Assembly: GCA_020638975.1 (NCBI GenBank)
Contig: JACKHN010000052.1
Span: forward strand, 1-24,737
Source of the DNA: Planctomycetaceae bacterium
GTDB lineage: Bacteria > Planctomycetota > Planctomycetia > Pirellulales > Pirellulaceae
Reading direction: 5' to 3'
Length of the DNA stretch: 24,737 nucleotides
A program made the position numbers and the translations under genes. Below are positions 8,055 to 16,237 of the stretch, piece after piece. Under the pieces are notes generated by a model, which saw only the letters and a list, made by a program, of their open reading frames with translations, searched no databases and was not told where the DNA came from. Each line of letters opens with the position of its first letter. Position 1 is the stretch's first letter.

Positions 8055-9290
8055 TCAGCCGTCGAAGCGGTTTGTTGGTAAGGGTGGTGAAGCAGCAGTT
8101 AGTGGGCAAAGATGATGGTGCGGATGGGTCTGTTAATGGAGAGGTGCGGAAGACGTCATCGCACTGCTTTGGCAGCCGGCTCCGCGCTGGCTGCGGTGCC
8201 GGAAGAATTCCTGCGAATGATGATCGCCGACGAACGCATCGTTCGGCGGATTGTCTCTCGAAGCGAACATTGTCTTGATCGAGAAATGCGGAATGTCGCT
8301 TGATGTCGCAGGCGTTTGATCAGCCGCTTGGCAGCGAGTTGTCTCCACTGGTAAAGATAGCGATCGTGTGCAGTCACTGCCCTGTCGCGAGGCGTACGTT
8401 TCTTCCGGCAATTCCCTTCTGACGCTGCCGAATGGCATCGCCGAAGACGTTTCGCAGTTTTTTGGCGAACGCCGGCAGTTGTCCAGGCGATTTGTATCAA
8501 AGTCAGTTCGCAGGATGCACCAGATCGGTCGGTAGCGTAAGCAACCACATCAGGCCGCCCAAAATCGCTCACCACCGTACCGGAAAACTCCTCGATAAAA
8601 ATCTCGTCAGCGCCGGCGAGCCACTTTTGACCTGATCGATCGTGGTTGTCAAATCGCCCTGCAGAACACCACAACCTGCCGTCTCCGTTGACTCGCCAAT
8701 CCGGTTCGTCGGCGTGGACAGCCGATGCGGGCTGGCTTGAATTCTGTAACAGGCGAACAGAACTGCTTCAACCGGCCCCATACACGATCGCCCACCTTCA
8801 CGATCTTCGATTTGCAGGAAAAGCTGAAGTTCCCACAATCGCGGAGAGCGTGTTGCCCAGCGCAGTGCAGCCGCCGACAGCACCAGCACTCGGCTCCCAG
8901 TTGGCAACCCAAGGCGTCGACGACCGGCGGCTCGACTCTCTTTGATGCGCGACACCAGTCGCGATGAATCGTAGCGTGCTCGGTGGACTTCGGTTGTAAA
9001 GGTCGGGATGTTCTTCGTGTAGCGAAGACGTTTCGCACATGCCTTCAAGCGACCGCTGCATTGGGACAGCGTCCGCCTGCGATCCGGCCTGCCAACGATG
9101 GCGGTGGTGCCGCTCGAGCCAAGATGACCAGCCCGCCCCTGGACGCTTTGCTGCGTCCCCTGACCGTCGGCTGTACACCGGTACCATGCCCGAAGGCGTA
9201 CTGGAGTATGTCAAAGGATTGCCTTCTTCGGGGCTGGAGTTCCAACAGCAAGACACGCTTGCCCTGAGAAATCGATGGCGTGCTCGCAAG
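8055..9290 (-). pseudogene. IS66-type transposase (multiply frameshifted)
   Basis: Read on the minus strand, pieces in different frames give the IS66 order. First comes a Gly-rich N-terminal region, GRAGHLGSSG (about 9150), then KNIPTFTTEVHRARY (about 9010). The catalytic HADEPDWRVNGDGRLWC is at about 8716-8666, followed by FIEEFSGTVVSDF at about 8600. The helical AKRLIKRLRHQ is at about 8300, the IIIRRNSSG / HRSQRGAGCQS region at 8240-8150, and the C-terminus PPLPTNRFDG ends at TGA 8057-8055. At least three frame changes are needed, so it is dead. No TnpB (IS66 Orf2) is visible. The N-terminal limit is approximate. Confidence 0.75.
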
Positions 9291-9394
9291 TCAACTGCGA
9301 GCTCAAAGTCCTCGCTGTGGGTCGTGTTCTAGCAGTCCCTGCCAGATCGATGCAGTGGTCGTAACTTCATTCAGATTTTCAGATCAATTCAACG

Positions 9395-10000
9395 GCAAGT
9401 CTTGCGTCTTAACACGCTCAGCTGCATTGACGTGACCCAGCAATCCAAAGGCGAGCGGACGTTGATGCGTATTGGAGAGTCCTGATCGCGTTGTTATGCA
9501 TCGTCGTGGCTATGCAAGTCTGCTGAACGCCACCGCTGCGACGGACAGCCGGTATGTGTGTGGCTTGTTAGCGATAACGTAAAGTGGTCGGAAAAAACGC
9601 ACTGACTGACACGGATGAGAACTGCCGCATCGTGATGACCGATCGACAGTGCGGAGCCGAACTTCACGGTCAGCCAGCGACTGGTGATTGTCAGGTCAAG
9701 CTTCTCACGATCGTGTCGGAGCAAGAACGGCGTCAGCGTGTGCAGATGGCACTCGTGATCGTGACCAACACCAGACGTGCCCACAGAGACATGCGGCGCT
9801 TCGATTGCTTTGCATTGGTTTCCTTCGCATTCAAACTTGGGCAACGCATCTGCAGCGTATGTATGCCAAACGGCGTGACGATTCAGAGCATGGCATCACT
9901 TGCACATGATCTTAGCGATGACAAAGCTGCCGACGGCGACGCGAAATGACTGATGGTTGCTCACTGAGGGACGAGTTGAGGTCTACATCCGAATAACCTG
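9395..10000 (+). pseudogene. IS4-type transposase, C-terminal half (broken)
   Basis: The continuation of the gene at 7543-8050. Recognisable pieces are LSCIDVTQQSKGE (about 9420-9460), then DRVVMHRRGYASLLNATAAT with SRYVC (9484-9560). These correspond to the family pattern YVMDRGYAKF...LFNA...SYVCR around the second catalytic aspartate. SDNVKWSEKT follows in a shifted frame (about 9570-9600). Several stops and frame changes separate these pieces. Beyond about 9650 the open frame continues, but similarity becomes too weak to assign. The stretch from about 10000 to 10149 shows nothing. Confidence 0.65.
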
Positions 10001-10149
10001 CGAAAGGTGTGCCGCTTGGCCTGGGTTGCGACGGTTCACGGCCTCGCAATCCTGACCGCCGCAAAACGAAAACCTCACCGACGAAATGACACGCATCCCG
10101 CGACGGCTAAACCGGCAAACCACGCCGAGATAATACACCTCAAGCCCTG

Positions 10150-10234
10150 GGCTAGAAGCCTATCCCACTTATTGTTTGGGCGGTGCTTAGCCGGTGTGAT
10201 GCGCGCCGTGCGCACATCACACCGACTAAGACTC
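10150..10234. repeat. Repeat cluster: inverted GTGGGATAGGCTTC copy plus GATGCGCG module
   Basis: 10150-10168 is the reverse complement of the 19-mer at 7438-7456, with one mismatch. 10198-10234 (GATGCGCGCCGTGCGCACAT, ending CTAAGACTC) is a copy of the right-hand module of the composite repeats at 2080-2118 and 16151-16187. With its neighbours it forms a hairpin, GGTGTGATG pairing with CATCACACC (10193-10223). Here the module stands without the left module or a GTAG core. It lies about 110 bases before the next gene. Confidence 0.7.
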
Positions 10235-10347
10235 AATTCAAAGATCGAACAGGAACGGGAGCCGAGACTGATCAAGTGGCGCTAGGTAGCGCTCGGCTTT
10301 GTCGTCAGTGGTAAGAATTGTACACATTCATTGAGGTGAGATCACCG

Positions 10348-11388
10348 ATGTCCCGATGGTTGATTGGTTTGCTCGTAGCCACAACGAACTTATCGATGCT
10401 TGTTGCCGAAGAACCAGCAGTCGTTCACCCGTTGGTCGACACTGAACTGTCGCAGGCATCAGTTCGCACGGCGGTGCAGCGCGCGATTCAGTTGTTGCAA
10501 CAAGGGGCAAGCGTTTCGGCAAAGGAGCGAAAGTGTTTCACTTGCCACAACCAGGCGCTCCCTGTCTTCGTGATGGCGGAGGTTGCGACGCGTGGCTTTG
10601 AGATTGACAAGGACCTGTTACAGCGGCAGCTTCAACATACTTGGAATCACTTGAACAATGGCAAGACCGGCTATCAGGCCGGCAAAGGTCAGGGCGGACA
10701 AGTCATGACGGCCGGCTATGCGATGTGGGCGTTGGAAGTGGGTGATTGGAAAGCCGACGATGTCACCACGGCGGTGGCTCACTATCTTGTCCAGCATCAG
10801 AAAGAGAAGAATCGGTGGGTGGCGGGTAGCAAGCGACTTCCTTCATCGGGCAGCGGTTTCACAGCCACCTATCTTGCTCTACGAGCCTTGTCGCACTTTG
10901 GCAGCGATGATCAGCAGGACGGCATTCAAGCTCGGCGTGAGGCAGCCGCGAAGTGGGTTCTCGAAACGGAGCCAAGTGACACGGAGGACCGCGTCTTTCA
11001 GTTGCGATCGCTGCCCTACATCGATGCTGATTCGGCCACGGTTCAGAAGGCCGTCGAGGCATTGCTGGCTGAGCAGGATGCTGGCGGCGGTTGGTCGCAA
11101 ACAGACACGATGCAGCCAGATGCTTATGCGACTGGAACGGTTCTCGCCGCGTTGCAGGAAGTCGGCAAATTACCGAGTGACCATCCCGCGATCGTTTCGG
11201 GTTGCCGCTACTTGGTCGAATCGCAACTCGAGGATGGAACCTGGCACGTTGTCACGCATGCGAAACCGATTCAGGAGTATTACGAGTCGGGTTTCCCGCA
11301 CGATGCTGATCAGTTCATTTCCATCACGGCTACGGGTTGGGCGACGCTGGCGTTGGCTCGCGTGTTTCCAAGGGCCAGCGAGCAATAG
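10348..11388 (+). CDS. Exported alpha/alpha-toroid (prenyltransferase/squalene-oxidase repeat) protein with CxxCH
   Basis: A 346-residue protein with a signal peptide (MSRWLIGLLVATTNLSMLVA) followed by repeats of the prenyltransferase/squalene-oxidase type, which build an alpha/alpha toroid. GYAMWALEVGDW, GFTATYLALRAL, DAGGGWSQ, DAYATGTVLAAL, LEDGTWHV and ATGWATLALAR mark successive turns. Before them, C63-F-T-C66-H67 (RKCFTCHNQ) is a c-type heme attachment motif. It is unusual in a toroid but seen in exported planctomycete proteins. I see no terpene-cyclase DxDD motif, so cyclase activity is unlikely. The start is ATG 10348 with GAGGTGAG seven bases upstream; the in-frame TTG at 10318 lacks support. 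The substrate is unknown. It is the first of five plus-strand genes. Confidence 0.85.
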   Translation: MSRWLIGLLVATTNLSMLVAEEPAVVHPLVDTELSQASVRTAVQRAIQLLQQGASVSAKERKCFTCHNQALPVFVMAEVATRGFEIDKDLLQRQLQHTWNHLNNGKTGYQAGKGQGGQVMTAGYAMWALEVGDWKADDVTTAVAHYLVQHQKEKNRWVAGSKRLPSSGSGFTATYLALRALSHFGSDDQQDGIQARREAAAKWVLETEPSDTEDRVFQLRSLPYIDADSATVQKAVEALLAEQDAGGGWSQTDTMQPDAYATGTVLAALQEVGKLPSDHPAIVSGCRYLVESQLEDGTWHVVTHAKPIQEYYESGFPHDADQFISITATGWATLALARVFPRASEQ

Positions 11389-11454
11389 ATCGCGAATGAG
11401 TTAGGCTCGGATGCCGAATGATTGTGGCGATACCATGAGGAGGACGACTTTACG

Positions 11455-12003
11455 ATGACTCGATGCAAGCGGTGGCGCCCAAGACTGCTCCATGTCATCG
11501 GCGTGCTCATGATGTCCCAGCTTTGTTCTGGGGACGCATTGGCGAGCGAGCCTCTGGTCGTCTTTCTCGTACGGCACGCCGAGAAAGTGGACACGAGTCG
11601 CGATTCCGATCTATCGCCGGCGGGAAGGAAACGCGCCGATGAACTCGGCAGTGTATTGCGTGACGTCGGGCTGAATCACATTCATAGCAGTGACTTTACA
11701 CGTACTCGAGATACAGCCGCGCCGATCGCGGGTCGCCTGAAGCTAGAAGTCGAGCTGTACGATCAAACCGACTTACCCGCCTTGGTCGAGCGATTGCGCT
11801 TAGCCGGAGGCCGTCATCTGGTCGTCGGTCACAGCACGACGACGCCCAAAGTCGTCGAATTGCTTGGCGGGTCGGCTAGCACAGCCATCGACGAAGCCGG
11901 TGAATTCGACCGGCTGTATCTCGTAACGGTTGGCACAGAGGGAGATGTCCACACGGTGTTGATGCGATACGGAACACCGTTTCAAAGGGATGCGGTTGAT
12001 TGA
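11455..12003 (+). CDS. Exported histidine phosphatase (phosphoglycerate-mutase-like)
   Basis: A 182-residue member of the histidine phosphatase superfamily. The phosphohistidine motif is R40-H41 in VRHAEKVDTS. HSSDFTRTRDTAAP supplies the phosphate-pocket arginines, and the second catalytic histidine is H126 in LVVGHSTTTPK. The N-terminus (LLHVIGVLMMSQLCSGDALA, cleavage likely after ALA) is a secretion signal, so it acts outside the cytoplasm and is not a glycolytic mutase. Its length is near that of SixA-like and other short members. ATG 11455 is chosen because GAGGAGG (11437-11443) lies about ten bases before it; an upstream in-frame TTG at 11422 has none. The substrate is not predictable from sequence. 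It follows the toroid gene by 66 bases. Confidence 0.9.
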   Translation: MTRCKRWRPRLLHVIGVLMMSQLCSGDALASEPLVVFLVRHAEKVDTSRDSDLSPAGRKRADELGSVLRDVGLNHIHSSDFTRTRDTAAPIAGRLKLEVELYDQTDLPALVERLRLAGGRHLVVGHSTTTPKVVELLGGSASTAIDEAGEFDRLYLVTVGTEGDVHTVLMRYGTPFQRDAVD

Positions 12004-12078
12004 TCGCTATACCGCACGTCGCCGCTGACCGTGCTAAAATGGACCCGAGCCTTTACCAATCACCACTGGGAGATGTCA

Positions 12079-12789
12079 ATGAAGCCAACCTTTCACCTTG
12101 TCGCGTTTGCGGTCGCCTCGCTACTCTTCGTCACGTGCGTCTTCGGGAATGACAACGAACTTTCCGAGCAGGAAAAGGCGGAAGGATGGCAGTTGTTGTT
12201 CAACGGCAAAGACCTGACGGGTTGGACGTGTAACAACGGCAAACCAATCGCAACGCCGGTTGAGAACGCTTCGATTGTGCCGTACAAGTCGGGCGGTTAC
12301 ATCGTCATCCACGAGAAGAAGTTCGACAATTTCATCCTGAAGTGCGACGTTCGCTGGGAAGACCCTCGCTGCAATTCTGGCATCTTCTTTCGCGTCGAAG
12401 ATCCCTTGAACCCGGTGCATACAGGCTTCGAGATCCAAGTGATGAGTGGCGACGAAGTGGGCAAGCATCAATTTGGTGCAATCTATGATTTGACCGCGAC
12501 CACCAAGAATGCAGGCCACGAGACGGGCGAGTGGAATACAGTTCAAATTCGATGCTACGGGCCCTACATCAACGTCACCTTAAATGGCGAAGAAGTTGCC
12601 GCCATGAATTGCGACAAGTTTGACCAACCCGGCGTGTGTCCCGATGGGGAAAATCATAAGTACAAGCTGAACGGTGAACCGCGAGCGGTAAAGGACTTCG
12701 CGCGTGAAGGCTATCTCGGGTTTCAAGATCACGGCCACAAGGTATGGTACAAGAACGTCAAGTTGCTGGAGTTGGAATTGAACAAGTAA
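12079..12789 (+). CDS. Exported DUF1080 (3-keto-disaccharide hydrolase type) protein
   Basis: A 236-residue protein made of a signal peptide (MKPTFHLVAFAVASLLFVTC, cleavage near VFG) and one DUF1080 domain with a concanavalin-like jelly-roll fold. Family hallmarks are GWQLLFNGKDLTGW near the start, then NSGIFFRV, TGFEIQVMSGDE, GEWNTVQIRCYG and the C-terminal GYLGFQDHGHKVWYKNVKL. Some members hydrolyse 3-keto-glycosides; many are uncharacterised. ATG 12079 is preceded by GGGAG at six bases. Upstream in-frame ATG 12073 and GTG 12031 would place extra residues ahead of the signal peptide. It lies 75 bases after the phosphatase gene and 48 before the alkylation-repair gene. A role in sugar catabolism is inferred. 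Confidence 0.9.
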   Translation: MKPTFHLVAFAVASLLFVTCVFGNDNELSEQEKAEGWQLLFNGKDLTGWTCNNGKPIATPVENASIVPYKSGGYIVIHEKKFDNFILKCDVRWEDPRCNSGIFFRVEDPLNPVHTGFEIQVMSGDEVGKHQFGAIYDLTATTKNAGHETGEWNTVQIRCYGPYINVTLNGEEVAAMNCDKFDQPGVCPDGENHKYKLNGEPRAVKDFAREGYLGFQDHGHKVWYKNVKLLELELNK

Positions 12790-12837
12790 TGGCAAACGAA
12801 TTGAGCGGCGATTGCGTCCGGGAAGGAAAGTAGTCTG

Positions 12838-13539
12838 ATGACAAAGTCCGAAGTCCTTGCACTGCTCAAAGTTAACCGAAACGAACGTGGCATTGCAAAT
12901 TGGCAGAAGCTGGGTCCCAGGACTGCGAACCTCAAGAGTTTCGGAATTGGTTTGACGCAATTGCGAAAATTGGCCAAGCAGATCGGTCGAGACCACAAGC
13001 TGGCACTTCAGCTTTGGAAGACTGATATCTACGAGGCAAAGGTCATTGGTCTGTTGATCGACGATCCCAAGCAACTCTCGCGCGAGCAGGCGGAATCGCA
13101 AGTCGAAGAACTTCACGGCGGAATGCTCTCACATGTGTTCGCTTCCTGTGATGCAACGCTCGCCAAAGCACCCTTCGCCTTCGAACTGGCTCGTGATTGG
13201 ACCGAGAGCAAGGATCATGTTCGGCGACGGTGTGGTTACGCGTTGTTGTACGAACTCTCCAAAAAGAATCCAGAAGGCATGGATGACGCCTACTTGCTGG
13301 GTCGCATTGAACACATTCAGAAGGCGATCAAAGGCGAGGAAATGTGGGTCAGAGAGGCGATGGCAAGCGCACTGATGGGGATCGGCAAGCGGAATCAGAA
13401 ACTCAACAAGGCGGCAATCCGTGCCGCAAAAAGCATCGGCCCGATCGATGTCGATTACGGCGAGGACAACAGCTGCGAGCCTCTCGACGTGCTCAAGCAT
13501 TTGACCAGCGACTCCTTGAAGAAGAGGTTGGCGAAGTGA
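12838..13539 (+). CDS. DNA alkylation repair protein (AlkD-like HEAT-repeat family)
   Basis: A 233-residue all-helical protein of the AlkD-like DNA alkylation repair family, whose characterised members excise bulky or cationic alkylated bases. Typical segments are FGIGLTQLRKLAKQIGRDH, LALQLWKTDIYEAKVIGLLI, the ARDWTESKDHVRRRCGY helix in the substrate-contact region, and REAMASALMGIGKRNQKL. It has no signal peptide, making it the only clearly cytoplasmic product among the intact genes after the integrase. The ribosome site GGAAGGAAAG lies some eight to ten bases before the ATG. Its position among exported carbohydrate genes probably has no functional meaning. The exact glycosylase specificity cannot be read from the sequence. 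Confidence 0.88.
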   Translation: MTKSEVLALLKVNRNERGIANWQKLGPRTANLKSFGIGLTQLRKLAKQIGRDHKLALQLWKTDIYEAKVIGLLIDDPKQLSREQAESQVEELHGGMLSHVFASCDATLAKAPFAFELARDWTESKDHVRRRCGYALLYELSKKNPEGMDDAYLLGRIEHIQKAIKGEEMWVREAMASALMGIGKRNQKLNKAAIRAAKSIGPIDVDYGEDNSCEPLDVLKHLTSDSLKKRLAK

Positions 13540-13577
13540 CTGAGGAGTAAGTCAAAAATGATGTCGGCATTTTACAA

Positions 13578-13631
13578 GTAGGGTCCGCTGTGCGGACCTC
13601 AGGGATTCCTGGGCCGCACAGCGGACCCTAC
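13578..13631. repeat. Palindrome C (GTAGGGTCCGCTGTGCGG family)
   Basis: 21-bp arms (13578-13598 and 13611-13631) pair with one mismatch around a 12-base loop. The element starts GTAGGGTCC and ends GGACCCTAC. It sits 38 bases after the alkylation-repair gene, so it could act as a 3' stem-loop for that transcript. It has the GTAG/CTAC ends of cores A and D but not their flanking modules. The rest of 13540-13858 holds no gene; an in-frame TTG at 13634 would extend the sulfatase frame but lies right against this repeat. Confidence 0.8.
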
Positions 13632-13858
13632 GCTTGAATGAGTGTGGATTGCGCGTTCTTCGAGCTGAAAGCGTCGGAGCATTTAGTCGCGCGGTCGTTA
13701 CTGTAACTTTGTCAGGACATTGCACACTTGGCCCTGCCCACTACGATTGGATCTATTTCAGATCCTGCGTGACATCGACGATTCATCGGCAATTCGACGA
13801 TCGCTTGTTCGCAAGCAAATTCGAATCGAGTTCCATTTTTAGAAAAGGCGAATCAATC

Positions 13859-15871
13859 GTGAATGCTCATTCTCCATTGAGTTTGCCCACAGCAAAACCG
13901 AGAACTGATCGGTGCAGCCTGTCCCAGTTGCTTCGCTGCGTCTTGTGTTCTTTTGCTATGTGCAGCAGTCTGCTTTCGGTTTCGCCAATGCTGGCCGAGT
14001 CAAAGCCGAATGTCGTGTTCATTTTGGCGGACGACCTCGGCTGGAGTGACACCACGCTGTTCGGGACGACCAAGTTCTATAAGACGCCGAATATCGAACG
14101 GTTGGCGGCGCGTGGGATGACGTTTTCGCGAGCCTACTCGTCCAGCCCTCTCTGTTCGCCCACGAGAGCGAGTGTGCTGACGGGACTTAGCCCTGCGCGA
14201 CATGGAATCACGTCGCCGAACTGCCACTTGGCAAAGGTCACTCTGCAGGCGATACCAAACGCCAGCGGGCCACCAGACCAAAAGGCCACGCTCCTTGAAT
14301 CGGTGTCTCGGCTTGATACCCGGTACTACACCTTGGCCGAGATGTTCCACGATAACGGTTACGCAACCGGCCACTTTGGGAAATGGCATCTTGGCGCGGC
14401 CCCCTATTCGCCGCTTGAGCATGGCTTCGACGTGGACATTCCTCATTGGCCCGGTCCGGGGCCAGCAGGCAGTTACGTCGCGCCGTGGAAGTTTCCCGAC
14501 TTTGATCCGGATACGCCGGATCAGCATCTCGAAGATCGTATGGCCAAAGAAGCCGTTGCGTTTCTGGAGAAGCACCAGGACGAATCGTTCTTTCTGAACT
14601 ACTGGATGTTCAGTGTGCATGCTCCGTTCGACGCAAAACAAGCACTGATTGACGCGTACAGGAGGAAGGCCGACCCCAACGATCCACAACGCTCGCCAAC
14701 CTATGCGGCCATGATCGAGAGCATGGACGATGCCATCGGAACATTGCTCGACACGCTGGACCGACTGAAGATCGCCGACAAGACGATCATCATCTTCGCG
14801 TCCGACAACGGCGGGAACATGTACAACGAAGTCGATGGTACTACAGCGACCAGTAACGCTCCGCTGCGAGGTGGAAAGGCCACGATGTACGAAGGTGGTG
14901 TGCGCGGACCGGCGATCGTGATCTATCCAGGCAAGGTGAAGCCCGGCTCAAGCAGTGCGGAGATCATCCAAAGCAGTGATTATTATCCGACGCTGCTAGA
15001 GTTGCTCGATGTCAAAAGGCAGCCGGGCCAAGATTTCGACGGCATCAGCATCGTTCCGGCACTTCAGGGACAGTCGCTGGAACGTGATGGGATCTTTACT
15101 TATTTTCCGCATGCGCCTGGCGTTCCCGATTGGTTACCGCCAGCGATCAGTGTGCATTCGGGGGATTGGAAGCTGATCCGCATCTTCCACGGAGGCGACG
15201 GAGGGCGACACCGCTACAAACTATTTAACCTTGCCGAAGATCTGGGCGAACAGAAGGATCTTGCGGCAGTGTTTCCAGATCGCGTGAAGGCACTCGATCG
15301 GTTAATCGAGTCGTTCCTTGCTGACACCGCTGCGGTCGTGCCGCTGCCGAACCCGAAGTTCGACCCCGCTAAGTATCGACCCGAACTGGAAGGCACGGCG
15401 ACGCTGAAGGGAAGCGGCGGCAACGCTTCGACAAAGAAAGCTCCTCAGCCAGCGAAGCCCGTTGCCGGTTGGCAAGCTGGAGGTACGTGTACGTTGTCGC
15501 TAAAGAATGGCTCGCTCGTCGTCACAAGTCATGGCGGCGATCCGCACCTGAGCTACCATCTGCCGGAAGCATTCGCCGACGAATCGTTTGTGTTGATGTT
15601 CACGATGGTTTCCGATTCCAAGGGCAAGGGGCAAGTGTTCTGGCAGGAGCAAGGCGTCGCCCCCTCCTTCTTCCGTGATCGCAGTAAACCATTCGAAGTT
15701 CTCCATGACGGGAAACCCCACGACTATGCAGTCAACTGGTCACCAGAGCACCCCGTTCTGGCCGTACGCATCGATCCTTCAACGGCGACGGGACTGATGC
15801 AAATATCCAACATCAAGCTGACCACTGAAGATGGAAGTGTCTTGCATCAGTGGAAGTTCGATGCGAAATGA
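13859..15871 (+). CDS. Secreted sulfatase (Cys-type, formylglycine-dependent)
   Basis: A 670-residue type I sulfatase. The formylglycine motif is C99-S-P-T-R (SSPLCSPTRASVLTG). Metal ligands D58-D59 lie in FILADDLGWSD. GHFGKWHLG, FASDNGGN and APLRGGKATMYEGGVRGP are the other family blocks. The signal peptide is preceded by a charged stretch, with hydrophobic core LLRCVLCSFAMCSSLLS and likely cleavage near MLAES. After about residue 520 a linker leads to a beta-rich C-terminal domain of about 130 residues (CTLSLKNGSLVVTSHG), which I read as a substrate-binding module. GTG 13859 with AAAAGGCG upstream puts the signal peptide near the N-terminus; the TTG 13634 start would add 75 unlikely residues. 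It needs a formylglycine-generating enzyme from elsewhere. The target is probably a sulfated polysaccharide. Confidence 0.93.
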   Translation: MNAHSPLSLPTAKPRTDRCSLSQLLRCVLCSFAMCSSLLSVSPMLAESKPNVVFILADDLGWSDTTLFGTTKFYKTPNIERLAARGMTFSRAYSSSPLCSPTRASVLTGLSPARHGITSPNCHLAKVTLQAIPNASGPPDQKATLLESVSRLDTRYYTLAEMFHDNGYATGHFGKWHLGAAPYSPLEHGFDVDIPHWPGPGPAGSYVAPWKFPDFDPDTPDQHLEDRMAKEAVAFLEKHQDESFFLNYWMFSVHAPFDAKQALIDAYRRKADPNDPQRSPTYAAMIESMDDAIGTLLDTLDRLKIADKTIIIFASDNGGNMYNEVDGTTATSNAPLRGGKATMYEGGVRGPAIVIYPGKVKPGSSSAEIIQSSDYYPTLLELLDVKRQPGQDFDGISIVPALQGQSLERDGIFTYFPHAPGVPDWLPPAISVHSGDWKLIRIFHGGDGGRHRYKLFNLAEDLGEQKDLAAVFPDRVKALDRLIESFLADTAAVVPLPNPKFDPAKYRPELEGTATLKGSGGNASTKKAPQPAKPVAGWQAGGTCTLSLKNGSLVVTSHGGDPHLSYHLPEAFADESFVLMFTMVSDSKGKGQVFWQEQGVAPSFFRDRSKPFEVLHDGKPHDYAVNWSPEHPVLAVRIDPSTATGLMQISNIKLTTEDGSVLHQWKFDAK

Positions 15872-16050
15872 GGTCCGATGGTCACTTGCGAAAGCGATTG
15901 AAGTGGCCAGCAGATCGTCAGCTGACGCTGTGATCGCGCCCTCGTCTCGCCGGAGCGTCTTTCAACTCCACAGGTGCTGAATTGTTGCGCCGCGTAGCCG
16001 CTATGTACGTTAGTCTTTCTAGTCTGACACTCGCGTTGTCACACCGGAGC

Positions 16051-16187
16051 GCCTCACGCGGCTTCGCCGCAACTAGATGTAGGATGGACGCCCTCGTCCG
16101 TCCGTGTTTATTCGTGATGGCCGGACGGACGAGGGCGTCGATCCTACAGAGATGCGCGTGGTGCGTACATTAATCTGAGTAAGTCTC
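16051..16187. repeat. Composite palindromic repeat with conserved flanks, core D
   Basis: The left module GCCTCACGCGGC, three loop bases, then GCCGCAAC (16051-16073) matches 1989-2011 at all but one non-loop position. The core (16078-16148) has 27-bp arms with one mismatch and a 17-base loop, starting TGTAGGATGGACGCCCTCG. The right module (16151-16187) starts GATGCGCG and ends GTAAGTCTC. The core sequence is unrelated to that of 2016-2077, although both have GTAG/CTAC ends. It lies 180 bases after the sulfatase stop. Confidence 0.85.
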
Positions 16188-16237
16188 TAGGGAGCGCGTT
16201 GCAAGCATCGTAAAGTTCCCGGTCGGCTCGAATGGGA

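Larger units (their letters stand above)
7543..10000. mobile_element. Nested, decayed insertion sequences: IS66-type inside IS4-type
   Basis: An IS4-type transposase gene on the plus strand breaks off after the codons for HAQFEV near 8050. It resumes after about 1.3 kb with IDVT near 9430, where such proteins would continue. The interval is filled by a minus-strand IS66-type transposase gene whose stop codon is at 8055-8057. Both genes carry frameshifts and stops. The order of events is therefore IS4 insertion, then IS66 insertion, then decay. I could not identify clean terminal inverted repeats; a weak AAGTTCGC/AAGTCTTGCG resemblance at the two junctions may be a decayed target duplication. 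Outer limits are approximate. Confidence 0.75.

Noticed and set aside
8156..8674. 172-codon minus-strand frame as an intact gene
   Set aside because: It contains only the middle of an IS66-type transposase, with neighbouring parts in other frames, so it is a fragment of a pseudogene.
9584..9949. 121-codon plus-strand frame as a small gene
   Set aside because: It is continuous in order with IS4-type transposase remnants just upstream in other frames; no independent start signal.
13634..13858. N-terminal extension of the sulfatase from TTG 13634
   Set aside because: It would place 75 residues before the signal peptide and abut palindrome C; GTG 13859 has a ribosome site and puts the signal peptide near the N-terminus.
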